Source: Prorocentrum cordatum
Taxonomy: Eukaryota > Sar > Dinophyceae > Prorocentrales > Prorocentraceae
NCBI GenBank assembly: GCA_963575745.1
Contig: CAUYUJ010019604.1
Coordinates: forward strand, 43,739 to 107,738
DNA length: 64,000 bases
Reading direction: 5' to 3'
Under the pieces are notes generated by a model. It searched no databases. It saw nothing but the letters and a program-made list of their open reading frames with translations, and had not been told where the DNA came from. The position numbers were made by a program, and so were the translations under genes. Of the stretch, positions 36,906 to 48,420 are shown in pieces (within the stretch, counting starts at the first letter, position 1; every line of letters starts with the position of its first letter).

Positions 36906-39900
36906 AGCGCGCGCGCACGCTTTTGTTGAAAATCCGTGTTGCGAAAGCTTGTGTTTTTGTAGGTTGTTTAGACACACAATGTTGAAATCCTTCCGAAGCC
37001 GATGGGTTTTGAAGGATTTCGGCATACGGGCGCGACGACGCACGCGTCTGCACTTCGTCCCGTTTTTTTGCAGGGGATTCTCGCGACGGCACCCGCGCAA
37101 GGGCGTTCGACTGATTGCGACATGCGCGCGCGCGAAGCCCGTTTGGTAGCGTTTTATGAAAATCTTGAAGAACCAATGGTTTTCTTAAGATTTCGCAAGA
37201 GCTCGCGCGTAAGCTCTTCTAGCAAATCAGCGTTGAAAGACCAAATTTTTTTGTATGTTTTTTGGAAGCTCGATTGCGAAATCCTTCCGACACCGAAGGT
37301 TTTTGGAGGATTTCGGCATGCGCGCGCGACGACGCGCGCGTGTGCACTCGGCACTCCGTCCCATTTTTTGCAAGGGATTCGCGAACAAGTGTTATGTTGG
37401 AACAAAATATGTCCCCGCGTATCGTTTTTTTCACAAGGGAACCTCAGGGGGAGCGATACCGGCCCCCTGGGACATTGTAATTTCATATTTAGGAAGGACA
37501 TGTGGTCATAATCGTATATGATTTACATACCCGAAAGGGGAACGGATAACGCGGGGGGTGGTAGAGTCGATTCTCTTTTTAGAAAGGAGAATATGGTTTT
37601 GTGGTGCAGTTGATTGTTTTTACAAACGAGTTGATAATGCCATGCTCTTGCAAACATCCCACCCACCCACCCGCAACTTGGTTTGCAAAACCCATGCGGT
37701 GGCGATTCCGATCGTGCTTGGCGCTGGCTTGTGCATCTTTGCGGCCGCGCCAGCCCGCGCATGCGCGCGAGCTCAGCGGCCAGCGAGTGCGGCGTGACCG
37801 ACGCGGCCGCGGTGGCGCTGACCGCTTGGCACACCCCAGCGGGCACTCCAGTGCGAGTCGGCGGTTTGCGCGGGCTCGGTATCATGGCAACGTCGAGAAC
37901 GGTAAACGCGACGATGATTTATATAATAGCGATGCTGGCGACGATGTTGACAGCGACGACAGCGAGGCCAGTGATGGCGCCGATGCTAATCACGCCGACG
38001 ACGATGACGGCGTCCCCGCGTCGGTGATCAAGGTTTTGGAAGGAGTTCGACATGCGCGCGTGGCAGACGAGTAAAAGTGGCTGGATCGTGCCCCCCCCAG
38101 CCCGCGCGCAAGGGCGTTCGAATGATTCCAGCATGCGGCGCGAGAGGTTCGTTTAGCAGAATGCCATGCCAAAGTTGAAAAAAAAAGCAACAACCGTGTT
38201 TTTGTTGTAAGAGATCGCAAGAACGCGAGCGCAATTTGTTTTTAGCACTGGTGCTGCGAAACAAGATGTTTTGATACTGTTTCGGCACACTCCGTTTTGA
38301 ACTCCTTGCGAAACCTATGGTGTTTGAAAGATTCCAGCACGCGCGCGCGACGACGCACGCGTCTGCACTTCGTTTCATTTCTCGCTGAGGGTTCTCACGA
38401 CGGCACGCGCGCAATGGCGTTCGAACGATTTCGGCACACGCGCGCGCGAAGCCCGCTTGGTAGCGTGTTTTGAACATGCCGAAAATCCGTAGTTTGCCCA
38501 AGAACTCGCGCGAGCGCGCGCGCAAGCTTTTATCACTTACGTTCGATAAAATTCCGTGTTGCGAAACCATGCGTGTTTGTTTGTGGCTTGGACACTCTAT
38601 TTTAACATCCTCAACACCTGCGGTGTTTGAAGGATCTCGGCGCGCGCGCGCGACTACGCGCGCGTGATCCGCGCATATTCATCTGCATAGGATGGCGGGC
38701 TTCATTTATTTATGAATGTAGATGTGTGTATGTATATACACATTCATTTGTGTATATATATATATACATATACATACAGATGGTGCAAGGTGCGTGGTGT
38801 TGTGTACTCGGTGCGATCTATGTGGCGCAACTGATTTTTTCAAACGACTTGACGCATCCCATGATCGTGCCAGCATCCCACCCACCCACCCGCAACTTGG
38901 TTTGCAAAACTTATGCGGCAGCGATTGCGATGGGTGCTTGGCGTTGGCTGGTGCATTCTCTGCGGCCGCGCTGGCCCGCACATGCTCGCGCGCACAGCGG
39001 CCATCCAGGTAGGTTGGCGCGACCAACGCGGCCGCGGTGGCGCTGAGCGGTGGGCACGTCCCAACGGGCACTTCAGTGCGAGTCGGTGATTTGGGCGGGC
39101 TCGACATCATGGTAACGCCGACAACGGTAGGGACGATTATGAAAGTAGCGGTGATGTTAACGATGGTGGCGATGACGACGGCAAGGCCGATGGCGGCGCC
39201 GATGTTGATCACGCCCGCCGGTAACGATTACGGTGTCCTCGCGTGGGCGATGAAGGTTTTAGAAGGAATTCGACATGCGCGCGCGGCCGACGCGCACGAG
39301 TGGCCCGCGTGGTATCATGTGACACGGGCCGTGCCCCCACCCCCCCAACACGCACGCAATGGCGTTCGAATGGGTTCGACATGCGGCTCGAGAGGCCCGT
39401 TTGGCAGAATGTTATAATCATGTTGGAAAACAGATGGTTTTCTCAAGAACCCGCAAGAACGCGAACGCAGGATTTTTTAATTGATGTTGCCAATCCGTGT
39501 GTTTTTGTTTGTTTCCGGGGTACTCGAATTCGAAATCCCTGCGACGCCGAATGTTTTTTTGACGGATTGCAGCATGCGCGCGTGACGACGCGCGCGAGTG
39601 CGCGTCGTCCTGTTTTTTACAAGGGTTCTCGCGACAGCACGCGCACAAGGGCGTGCGAACGATTCCGCCATGCGCACGCGAGAGGCCCGCTTGGTAGCAT
39701 GTTATGAACATGTTGAACACATGTTTTCGGGCGAATTCGCACGAGCGCGGGCGCAAAACATTTTGTTGCACAGCCATGTGTTTTTTTATATGTGCTCTTG
39801 CTACTCGATTTTGAACAACCCTACGATACCTATGGTTTCGTGGGGATTTTGGCATGCGCGCGCGACGACGCGCGCGTGTGCAGTGCGTCAATTTGTGCGA

Positions 39901-40100
39901 GGGATTATTGAACACGGGTGATTTGTTACAAACGAGAGCTCGCGCATAGTTGTTTTGCATAACATGGCGGGAGGGGTCGACACCGCTTGGGTTGGGAGGG
40001 TACGAGCTCATACCTAGGATGGACGATGGGGCAGAATCGCATGTACATTGCAATACGATAAAAGGGGGCGGTAAGTGTGGGAGGGTGAAGGCAGATCCGA

Positions 40101-40423
40101 ATTCGTATTCCGAAAAGTGAAATTTTATGGTCAAGTCTACGTGGTGCGCAACCTATGCGTTGCAAACGGCGGCACTTATGGTTTGCAATGGAAGGCATTG
40201 GGCAGGCTGCGACGTGGCGGTCAGCGACCACGGAACAGCCAAACCGACGGTCAGGCCCAGAAGACGGGCGGTGCCAGGGCGGCGATGGCGGCCACGGAGC
40301 CGCCAGACCGATTTTCAGGCCCAGACGATGGGCGGCGACGAGGCGGCGGCGGGGCGGCGACTGCGCGACCACGGAACCGCCAGACCGACGGCCAGGCCAG
40401 TTCCTGAGATCGGAGGTGAGAGC
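40101..40423. repeat. GGAACCGCCAGACCGACGG tandem repeat, three to four units
   Basis: CAGACCGACGG, preceded by ACCACGGAACCGC and variants, recurs near 40230, 40300 and 40385 with spacing of 70-80 bases. Frames of 100-140 codons on + stay open through it. It lies upstream of the channel gene and could be part of its leader or an upstream exon, but no splice links it. Confidence 0.5.
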
Positions 40424-40570
40424 CCCTAGTTGGAGCTTCGGGCTGATTTCTTGGGTCGGCGCTTGGGCCCCTCGGCGGCGCCTTGGGCGCCGCTTCTGGG
40501 GCGCTCCGCGCGCCGCGGGGGGGGGGGGGGGGCAGCGCCGATCCAAGACATCCGCGCGGACCTCCCAGCC
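40424..40570. mobile_element. IN-F element, arms worn
   Basis: The right arm GCGCCGATCCAAGACATCCG, then CGCGGACCTCCCA, is clear. The left arm is reduced to GATTTCTTGGGTCGGCGC. The loop holds GGCGGCGCCTTGGGCGCCGC and a run of about 18 G. Confidence 0.75.
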
Positions 40571-40752
40571 CCCCCTCGCGCTGTGAACAAAACCGCGACG
40601 GGAGGTTTCTCGCCACTGTCGGCCTCTGGGGACCCTTGCGGGCCTCGGGACCGTTAAAACAAGGACTCAGGATGGAAAAACTGGTCCCGGGGCAGGGGTC
40701 CAGACCTCTGGGGGTCGACGTTGTGAGCAAATCACGACGTCGGGGGTCTGGG
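40565..40752 (+). mobile_element. IN-C1 element upstream of the channel gene
   Basis: CCCCCCTCGCGCTGTGAACA to CACGACGTCGGGGGTCTGGG, with GGAGGTTTCTCGCCACTGTC. It lies directly after the IN-F copy and about 50 bases before the first channel codons, so probably inside an upstream intron. Confidence 0.85.
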
Positions 40753-40799
40753 CTCAGAGCTCAGAGAAATCATGTTTACGCCGGGTTCCCCCCCGAAAG

Positions 40800-41790
40800 G
40801 AAGCTGGACCGCTATGCCGCAACGTGTGCCGGGTATTCGGGCAAGGTTGAGGTCCTCTCCGACGTGCTCAAGGAAGGGATCGACGCGACCAGGGAAGAGA
40901 TGAAGACGGCGCTCGCGAGTTGCTCGCAGAAGCTAGAAGAGATCATGAAGGCCGTCGACCGTTGTGGGGCTCGGGTCGCCCCTGACGCCCTCGACACCAG
41001 GTGCCGCGAGGCAGCGGGGAAGCGGCAGGCCAAGGGCAGACCGTGCGACATCCTCCAGGCGGAGAGCACCGGAAACTGGCAGGAGGTGGCCCAGATCCGC
41101 GAGTCGCCCAAGTGCCCGCTGATGGGGAGCATCCTGGAGGTCCCGGACGACAGCGCTTGCCCCGACGACGCGCCAGGCCCGCCCAGCGCCACGCTGCTGG
41201 TGGAGCGGCTGGCCCCCGACATGAAGCAGCTCCTCGCCCTGCTGGCCGACCCCGGCAGCAGGCCGCCCCCCGGGGCCGCCGAGGCGTGCAGCGCGCCCGC
41301 TCCCGGCGGCCTGGCCGGGCGCTTCGACGTGCAGGGCAGGCCTGGGCCGGGAGGCAGGCCGCCTCGCGGCCCGAAGCCGCCCGCCCTCGCGGTGGAGGAC
41401 GGGGCCGCCCGGGGAGGCTCTCCGTCGCGCGGGGGGCGGGGCGCCCTGCGGGCCGCGCTGGAGGACAAGGCCGCCCGGGGAGACCCGAAGGCCGCCTGGC
41501 TCGGGGTGCCGCCTCGCGGGCCGAAGCTGCCTGCCTTCAGCATGGAGGACGACGCCGGCCCGGGAGGCCCGATGACCGCGCGCCTCGGGGGGCCGGCGCC
41601 GCCCGCCTTCTCGATGGAGGACGAGGCCGGCCTCGGAGGCCTGCCGCCGTGCGGGCCGCAGGTGTCCGCCTTCTCGCTGGAGGACAGCGAGGAGGACGGC
41701 CCCGGCCACGACACGGTGCTCGACTGCAGGACTCCTCCGTCGCCGCCGTCCCTGGAGCGCGACGAGGGGTGCCTCGTGACGGTGACCGAG
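40800..41790 (+). CDS. Channel exon 1 of model: cytosolic N-terminus
   Basis: Opens after AAAG|G with KLDRYAATCAGYSGK, then a probable coiled coil (KEGIDATREEMKTALASCSQ, EEIMKAVDRCG). From about 41330 a Pro/Gly/Glu/Asp-rich part repeats a unit like PPRGPKLPAFSMEDDAGPGG four times with drift. It ends LVTVTE before GT. In-frame ATGs at about 40900 and 40945 are possible starts; an upstream exon is equally possible because the frame is open to 40483. No known domain. Confidence 0.65.
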
Positions 41791-44700
41791 GTGACGAGCG
41801 AGCAGCACACACACACCCATACCCACGTCGGGGTGATGGAGAGGGGGCCATGGGTGCGTGTTGTCGGATGGGGGTCCCCGCTCGAGCGGGAGCCTCCCCC
41901 GGGGTCCGACAACCCGCGACCATACCCATCATCGCCAATCCTCCTCTCTCCGAGCCCACCCCCTACTGGGTATGGGTGTGTGCGATATTCGTTCGTCCCG
42001 AGGGGAGCCGCGCCCGTGGCGGCCCCGACGACTGCTCGCCGCGCGCCGAGGAGATCGCCGGGGCCAGGCTGCCGCTGCGGCGCACCTGGGACCTCCCTGA
42101 GGACTCAAGCAGTGGCGAAGCGTCCCGGCTTGCCTATGGGCCCACGAAAGGACGCTCCAAGAACCTTTTTGTGGTCTGCACGGAATGTTCTTAGAACATT
42201 TCTGGCTGAGACTGTCCTGTTGGAACGCATCGGGTGTTTTATGTCTTACGAACATTGTCCTCGTCCTTGGAATTTCTTGGGGTGTACAACAAAATTTCGC
42301 CGTAGGCTTATAGGAATTCCGGGACGGTCGGTCCCTGCTCAAAGGACGTGCTGCGCGCGGCGCGGCCGGCGTACGCGGGCGCCCCTGCGGAGGCCGCGTC
42401 GGTGGGCGCGGCGCCGCAGGGCTCCACGGGCCTCCGCGGGCCCGCTGGCTGGATCCTGCGCCCGCCGTCGCCGTGGCGCCTCGCGTGGGACCTGCTGGGC
42501 TGCCTGCTGGTTGCAGTGAGCGTCTCCGTCGGGCCCCTGGAGCTCAGAGGAGGAGGAGGAGGAGGAGGTACTGATGCCGCTACCTTTCCCTCGTGTCCCC
42601 CCTCTTCGGGCCCCCTGGGAGGCCCTCGCCGCCGCCGCTGGATCCGCCTCGCGATGCTGAACAGAGCGCAGCCCGCGCACCCCGGGTCCGGGGAGCAACG
42701 GTCTCTCGGTGCCTGTCGGCGCACGAGCGCACCCTCCAGAGCCTGCAGGACCTCCAGAGGTGGATAGCCCTCCTGCCCTGACGCGTCGATGAAATCGGCC
42801 GCTTGCGGTTCGCGAGAGGGCGTCGCGGCCGTCACTTCTGTGGCTTCCCCAGGAGCTCAACCCGTCGCTGCCTGCCGGGGCCGCCGCTGCCGCGCGGCTG
42901 CTGCTGTGGCTGTGTGCGCTCTATTGGACGCTGGACGTGGGCCTCTGCTTCCGCTCCGGCTTCGTCAGTGGCGCCCGCATGGTGCTGGACGCCCGGACGA
43001 TTGCGGCGCGGTGCTCGGAGGAGGGAGGATGGGGAGGAGGAGGAGGAGGAGGAGGAGGAGGAGGAGGCGGAGGCGGAGGAGGAGGAGGAGCAGCGAACAC
43101 ATTTGCACTTTCGAAGCTCCGCGCGGTTCCTCTCGGATCGGGGCCGGGCCTCCCTTGGCGGCGCCCCTGGCGCGCTCCACGCGCCAGGGGGGGGTCCAGC
43201 GCAGGTCCAAAGAAAAACAGTGCGGACCTCCCAATTTCTGCCGTTGTTTCTTCCTCGAGGTACGCGCAGACGTGGCTGCCTTTTGATCTTGTCATGTCGG
43301 CCATCGACTGGGCCGAGGTTGCGCTCGGAGAAGACCCTGGCACGGCGCCCGCCGCCCTGGCCCTGGCGGTGAGGCTGCGGCGGCCCTTGCGGTTGCTGCG
43401 AGCTGCGAGGATTGGACGGAGCCTGGCGCTGCGCAGCGGCTTCCCTGCCTTCCGCGAGTGGGGCTCTCCCGTGCTTGCGCTCGCCTGGCTGGCCGTGAGC
43501 TGCCACACCGCGGCTGGGGCTTGGCTCTTCCTGGGGGCTCGCGGGGGCGACTGGCTGGACGCCCACCTCGAGGGCGAGGCCACGTTTTCGGCCAAGCTGT
43601 CCGCCTCCACGCACTGGGCTATCTCTCGGCTGCACGGCTCTGGGCAGCTCCTGCCTAGGACCGCCGGGGAGCAGGCCAGGCCGCCTGCGACGCGATGCGG
43701 TGCGACTCGATTCGCCAGCCGGGGCCGCGATTCCGATTCGATGTCGCTCGGTCCGTTTCACCAGCATCGGCCGGTGCCAGCCAGAGCCTGTCACGGCGAG
43801 CCGATTCCGATCCGATTCGGGGCGGTTCGCTGGCCGACCCGTTTCCGATCCGAGTCGATCTCTCGATTCGATCCAGCCCCAGACATGCGTCGTCCTGATT
43901 TCTTCAATGCGGGGTCCTCGTAAGTCCCGACCTTTTCCCCAGGACCGGCTCTTTCCTCCTGCTGAGCCGTTTCTTGACGGCCACGAGGCCCAGCGAGGGC
44001 CCCCCGAGGCCGAAAACGGCCAAAGCCTTCTTGGTCCGGATTCTGTTTGCGACTCAGCCACGCCCGGGTCCAGCTCGTGCCTGGCAGGCCCTGAGCTCCG
44101 TGTGGCTGCTGCTGGCCTTGCTGTCGGTGTCGGCCTTCCTGGCCACCCTCACCGCCGGCGCGACGAGGCGCTGCCTCCTGGCCGCGGAGGCCTCGGACCA
44201 GCGTGCGGCCCTGTGCACCTTCCTCGCGCGCCACGAAGTGGGGCCTCGGGCGCAGGTGCTGCTGAAGGTCCACCTCGAGGCTCGGGGTGTCCCAACATGT
44301 TTTTCCCAGACACGATCGCGTGGTAAAAAAAAACAGGACGGGCGGTGGTTCGCTATGTTCGGCCCCGGGGGGCCCTCGTCGGGCCTCGGGGCCGTCCGAA
44401 CACGACTCGGGAGGACAGACCCGGCCCCAGGGAAAGGGTCGGGACTTCCGGGGACGCCGTCCTGAGAAATTAGTCAGGACGTCGCATGCCTGGGGTATAG
44501 CCTTGACCACCAGAAAGAACTTCGAGCGTCGAGAAAGTACCGAAGCTCGAGGCTTCCCACGTGTCGGGCCCTGGGAGGCGATCCTCGTCCGACGACACCG
44601 TTTCGATACCTGCCTTGGTGCTCGAAAGTATCTCTGGAGTGTGGTCCATACCCAGAGATCCGATGTAGTGATTTGTTCAATGCGCGGCCCCCTGAAGCCT

Positions 44701-47700
44701 CGATCCACTCCCCAGGTCCAGATTTTCGTCGTGTGTCGTTTTCTGACGGTCCTGGGGCCCGGCGACGGCCCCTAGAGGCCGAAAATAGCGAAAAAACATC
44801 CGCCATGATCTTTTCAATGCGCTGGATCTTTGGGTAAGCGCGAGGGGAGCAGCAGAACTCCACCCTGACTCCAGATTCGTCCTACTTTGGGGAAATTCGT
44901 AAATAGGGCTTGGAATTTCCGCCTTGCTTTTCAGGCCCCGCTGATGCCAATTTCCGCCCTACTTTTCTGTTGCTGTTTCCGCCCTGCTCCTGTGGACTTC
45001 CGCCCCACTGTATGTTGGGTGCAGAAATGTCCGCCCTACCTTTTCGGCCCCTCATGGGTGGATTTCCGACGCAATTTTCAGTTGGAAAAGAAGCCAAAGT
45101 AGGGCGGATCTGGAGTCGGGGCAGGCCTGGACCCGGCTCCGGGCGAGGCAGGAGGGCGAGCGGCGGCTCCTGGAGGCGCTGCCCGCGCCCCTGCGCGCGG
45201 CGGCGCTGTGGGAGGCGCGCGGCCCGGCCCTCCTGGGGCACCACCTCCTGCGGGCCCTGGCGGGCGCCTCCCCGCCCTGCGCCCGGGAGCTGGCCGGCGG
45301 CATGCAGGCGCTTCCGGGGGGGCCCCGCTGAAACGACGCAAAGATCGGGAAAAAAATCGGATCGGGATAACTCGAAATCTCGAAGAATCGGCGGGGTTGG
45401 AGGATGTATTGGGCGCCGCGGCCGCTCCAGAGCGTTCCGGAACGCTCTGAGAGCGCTCCGGAACGCTCTGGAGCGATTTATCCCGATCCTAGCCCTGTTT
45501 TACCCGCGGAGATTTAGAATCAGAGCTCCGAATCATCAGGAGCGAACTCGGGTTCGATTTTCGGGATTACCGACCCCGAGTTGCCCCGGAGCCGACTTAT
45601 ACCCCGGATAATTCGGGCGTCCAGAGCCCCAAATCATCGGGGGGTATCTCGGGTCAGGGCTAGCCCGGGTTGTTTTTTCGGGGATCCAAGCCCGAATCAC
45701 CCCGGACCCGAGTTACCCCGGATAGTTCGGGCGCCCAATAGAAGGGGGGGGCGGCATGCAGGCGCTTCGGGGGGGGGCCCGCGGAGATCTAGATCAGGAG
45801 GGAACAAAACACACAGACACAAGTCATCGTCGGTTCCGAAGAAAATATGGGAAAATATGGGAAGTGGGGGGGAAGACAAAAATCCAGAAACTAATGGACA
45901 AATATGGGGAATCCTTCTGTTTGTGTGTATGTATTTGTGTGTCCGTGGGCCCCTTCAATAGAGGAGGGGGGCTGGTCCTCCCGAGGCGGGGCGCGGGAGC
46001 AGCGCGAGCTCTGGATGCTCGCGCTATTCCTGCCTCCGGGAGCCGTGCGGGGGGGGGGGGGGGGGGGGGCGACGTGCCCGGGCAGGCGCGCGTCGTGACC
46101 GAGAGCCGGGCAGGCGGTGTTTGGCCGTGTTATCGGCCCTTGGGAGGACCGTCGACGGACAGCGTGAGGAGGAAACGTCGGTGCAGGGGAGTGGGTCGAG
46201 ACCTCTGGGGGTCGATGCCATGAAAGAATCATGAAATTGGGGGTCTGGGAACCCCACCTCTGCCCTCCTCCTCCTCCTCTCCTCCTCCTCCTCCTCCTCC
46301 TCCTCCTCCTCCTCCTCCTCCTCCTCCTCCTCCTCCTCCTCCTCCTCCTCCTCCTCCTCTCATCCCTCCCACTCCGGAAACAGCGGGAGCGGGTCCAAGA
46401 GGAGGAAAGGAGGCTGTCCCACCCTCCCAGACATGCGACGCCCTGGTTTTTCCGAGGCGGGGGCCCCGGGAGTCCTGACCCTTCCCCCAGACCGGTTTTT
46501 TACCTCCCGAGCCGTTTCTTGACGGCCCCGAGGCCCAGCGAGGGCCCCCCGAGGACGAAAGCGGCCAAAGATTCCCCGCCCCGTTTTTGTCCGACGCGAT
46601 CTTGTCTAGGCTTCTACCCCCCTCCTCCCCCCGACAGGTGGAGGGAGCCCTCGCCGGCGATGTCCTGTTCCAGGCGGGCAAGGGCGCAACCTGCAGTCCC
46701 AGAGCCCCGACGTCGTGTTTTTTTGACAACGTCGACTCCCAGAGGTCTGGACCCTTTCCTCGGGCCCGGTTTGTTACCCCGAGTCCTTTTTGACGGTCCT
46801 GAGGCCCAGGTGAGGGCCGGCGGAGGCTGAAAATAGCGAGAAGTTTCCCGTCGCGATTCTTCCACCACGCGCGGGGGTCTGGGGATGACGAGGAGGAGGA
46901 GGAGGAGGAGGAGGAGGAGGAGGAGAAGGAGGAGGATGGAGGAGGAGGAGGAAGGGGGAGGAGGAGGAGGAAGCCGAAAAGGAGGAGGAGGGGCGGGGGG
47001 TGAGGAGGAGGAGGAGGAGGAGGAGGAGGAGGAGGAGGAGGAGGAGGAGGAGGAGAGGAGGAGGAGGAGGAGAAGGAGGAGAGATGAGGAGGAGGATGAG
47101 GAGGCGGAGGAGGAGGAGGAGAGGAGGAGGGAGGAGAGGAGGCGGAGGAGGCACAGGAGGAGAGGAGGAGGAGGAGGAGGAGGAGGAGGAGGAGGAGGAG
47201 GAGGAGGAGGCGGAGGTGGGAGGAGGCAGGAGGAGGAGGAGGAGGAGGAGGAGGAGAGGAGGAGGAGGAGGTGAGGAGGGGGAGGAGGAGGAGGAGGAGG
47301 AGGAGGAGGAGGAGGAGGAGGAGGAGGAGAGGAGGAGGAAGGAGGAGGAGGAGGAGGAGGAGGAGGAGGAGGAGGAAGGGGAGGAGGAGGGAGGAGGAGG
47401 AGGAGGAGGAGGAGGAGGAGTAGGAGGAGTGAGAGGAGGAGGAGGAGGTGGAGGAGGAAGGAGGAGAAGAGAGGAGGAGAGGAAGGACGAGGAGGAGGAG
47501 GAGGAGGAGGTGGATGAGGGGGAGGAGGAGCGAGGAGTAGGAGGAGGAGGTGGAGGAGGAGGGAGGAGGAGGGAGGAGGAAGAGGAGGAGGAGGATGAGG
47601 AGGAGGAGGAGGAGGAGGAGGTAGGAGGAGGAGGAGGAGAGAGGAGGAGGAGGCGGAGGCAAGGACTAGGGAGATAGGAGGAAGGAGGCCCCCGAGGCCG

Positions 47701-48057
47701 AAAGTAACGAAAAGCCTCCCGTCGTGATGTCTTCACACCGCGAGGGGGTCTGGGGCTGCAGCAGTACACCGACCCCGGTCGGGCCGCGCCCGGGCCCCGG
47801 GCTCGGCATGCGCGGGCCCTCTCCTGGCCATGGCCGGGCGAGGCCCTGCGCACCGACCCTTGGGGCCCAGGCTCGGTGCTCAGGCCGTCGTCGTCGGCGT
47901 CTTCGCTGCAGCTGTCGCCGTCGCCGTCGCCGCCGCCGCCGCCGTTGCCGCCGCCGCCGCCGCCGTTGTCGCCGTCGTCGTCGCCGTCGTCGTCGTCGTC
48001 GTCATCGTCGCCGCCGTCGCCGCCGCCGCCGCCGTCGTCGTCGTCCGTCGCCGCCGC

Positions 48058-48092
<35 letters not shown>

Positions 48093-48098
48093 TGGCCG

Positions 48099-48134
<36 letters not shown>

Positions 48135-48384
48135 GTGCGCACCGCCGGCGCCCCCGCGGCAGGCGGGCGAGGCGTGCGGGCGCGCTCGCCTCGCCCTCCA
48201 CGGCCGGCTCGCGTACCGCCTCGGGCGGCCGCCCGAGGCGCCGGACGCGGCGCCGAGCTTGGAGTGCTGCCTGGCGGGCGGCGCGGCGCCGGCGGCCTCC
48301 GCCGCGGAGGTGGGCGAGGACAGCTCGGGGGTCGGGGAAGCCCTGACAGGATCGCGTCGCAATTAAAAAAACAGCAGCAATAAT

Positions 48385-48420
<36 letters not shown>

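Larger units (their letters stand above)
31700..40100. repeat. Region of long diverged repeats R1, R2 and R3
   Basis: R1 (31885-32330, 37560-38100, 38800-39360, partial 36225-36345) contains CCACCCACCCGCAACTTGG, GCGGCCGC and GGGCACTTCAGTGCGAGTCG. R2 (near 33300, 35050, 35400, 36990, 37300, 38120, 38350, 38640, 39270, 39560, 39850) has CGCGCGCGACGACGCGCGCG, then CAAGGG and CGTTCGA, then CGAGAGGCCCGTTTGGTAGC. R3 (35970-36150, 39930-40090) has CAGAATC.CATGTACATTGC. Order and spacing suggest a composite unit repeated over several kb. The R1 frames drift between copies, so a protein is doubtful. Confidence 0.65.

Noticed and set aside
45959-46050. An extra channel exon reading RELWMLALFLPPGAV
   Set aside because: Exon 7 joins exon 8 in phase without it, and the motif order of the C-linker leaves no room for it.
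48238-48366. Extension of channel exon 9 to the TAA at 48366 as the gene's end
   Set aside because: The extra tail does not resemble the cNMP fold, whereas exons at 55583 and 57370 supply the missing motifs in phase.
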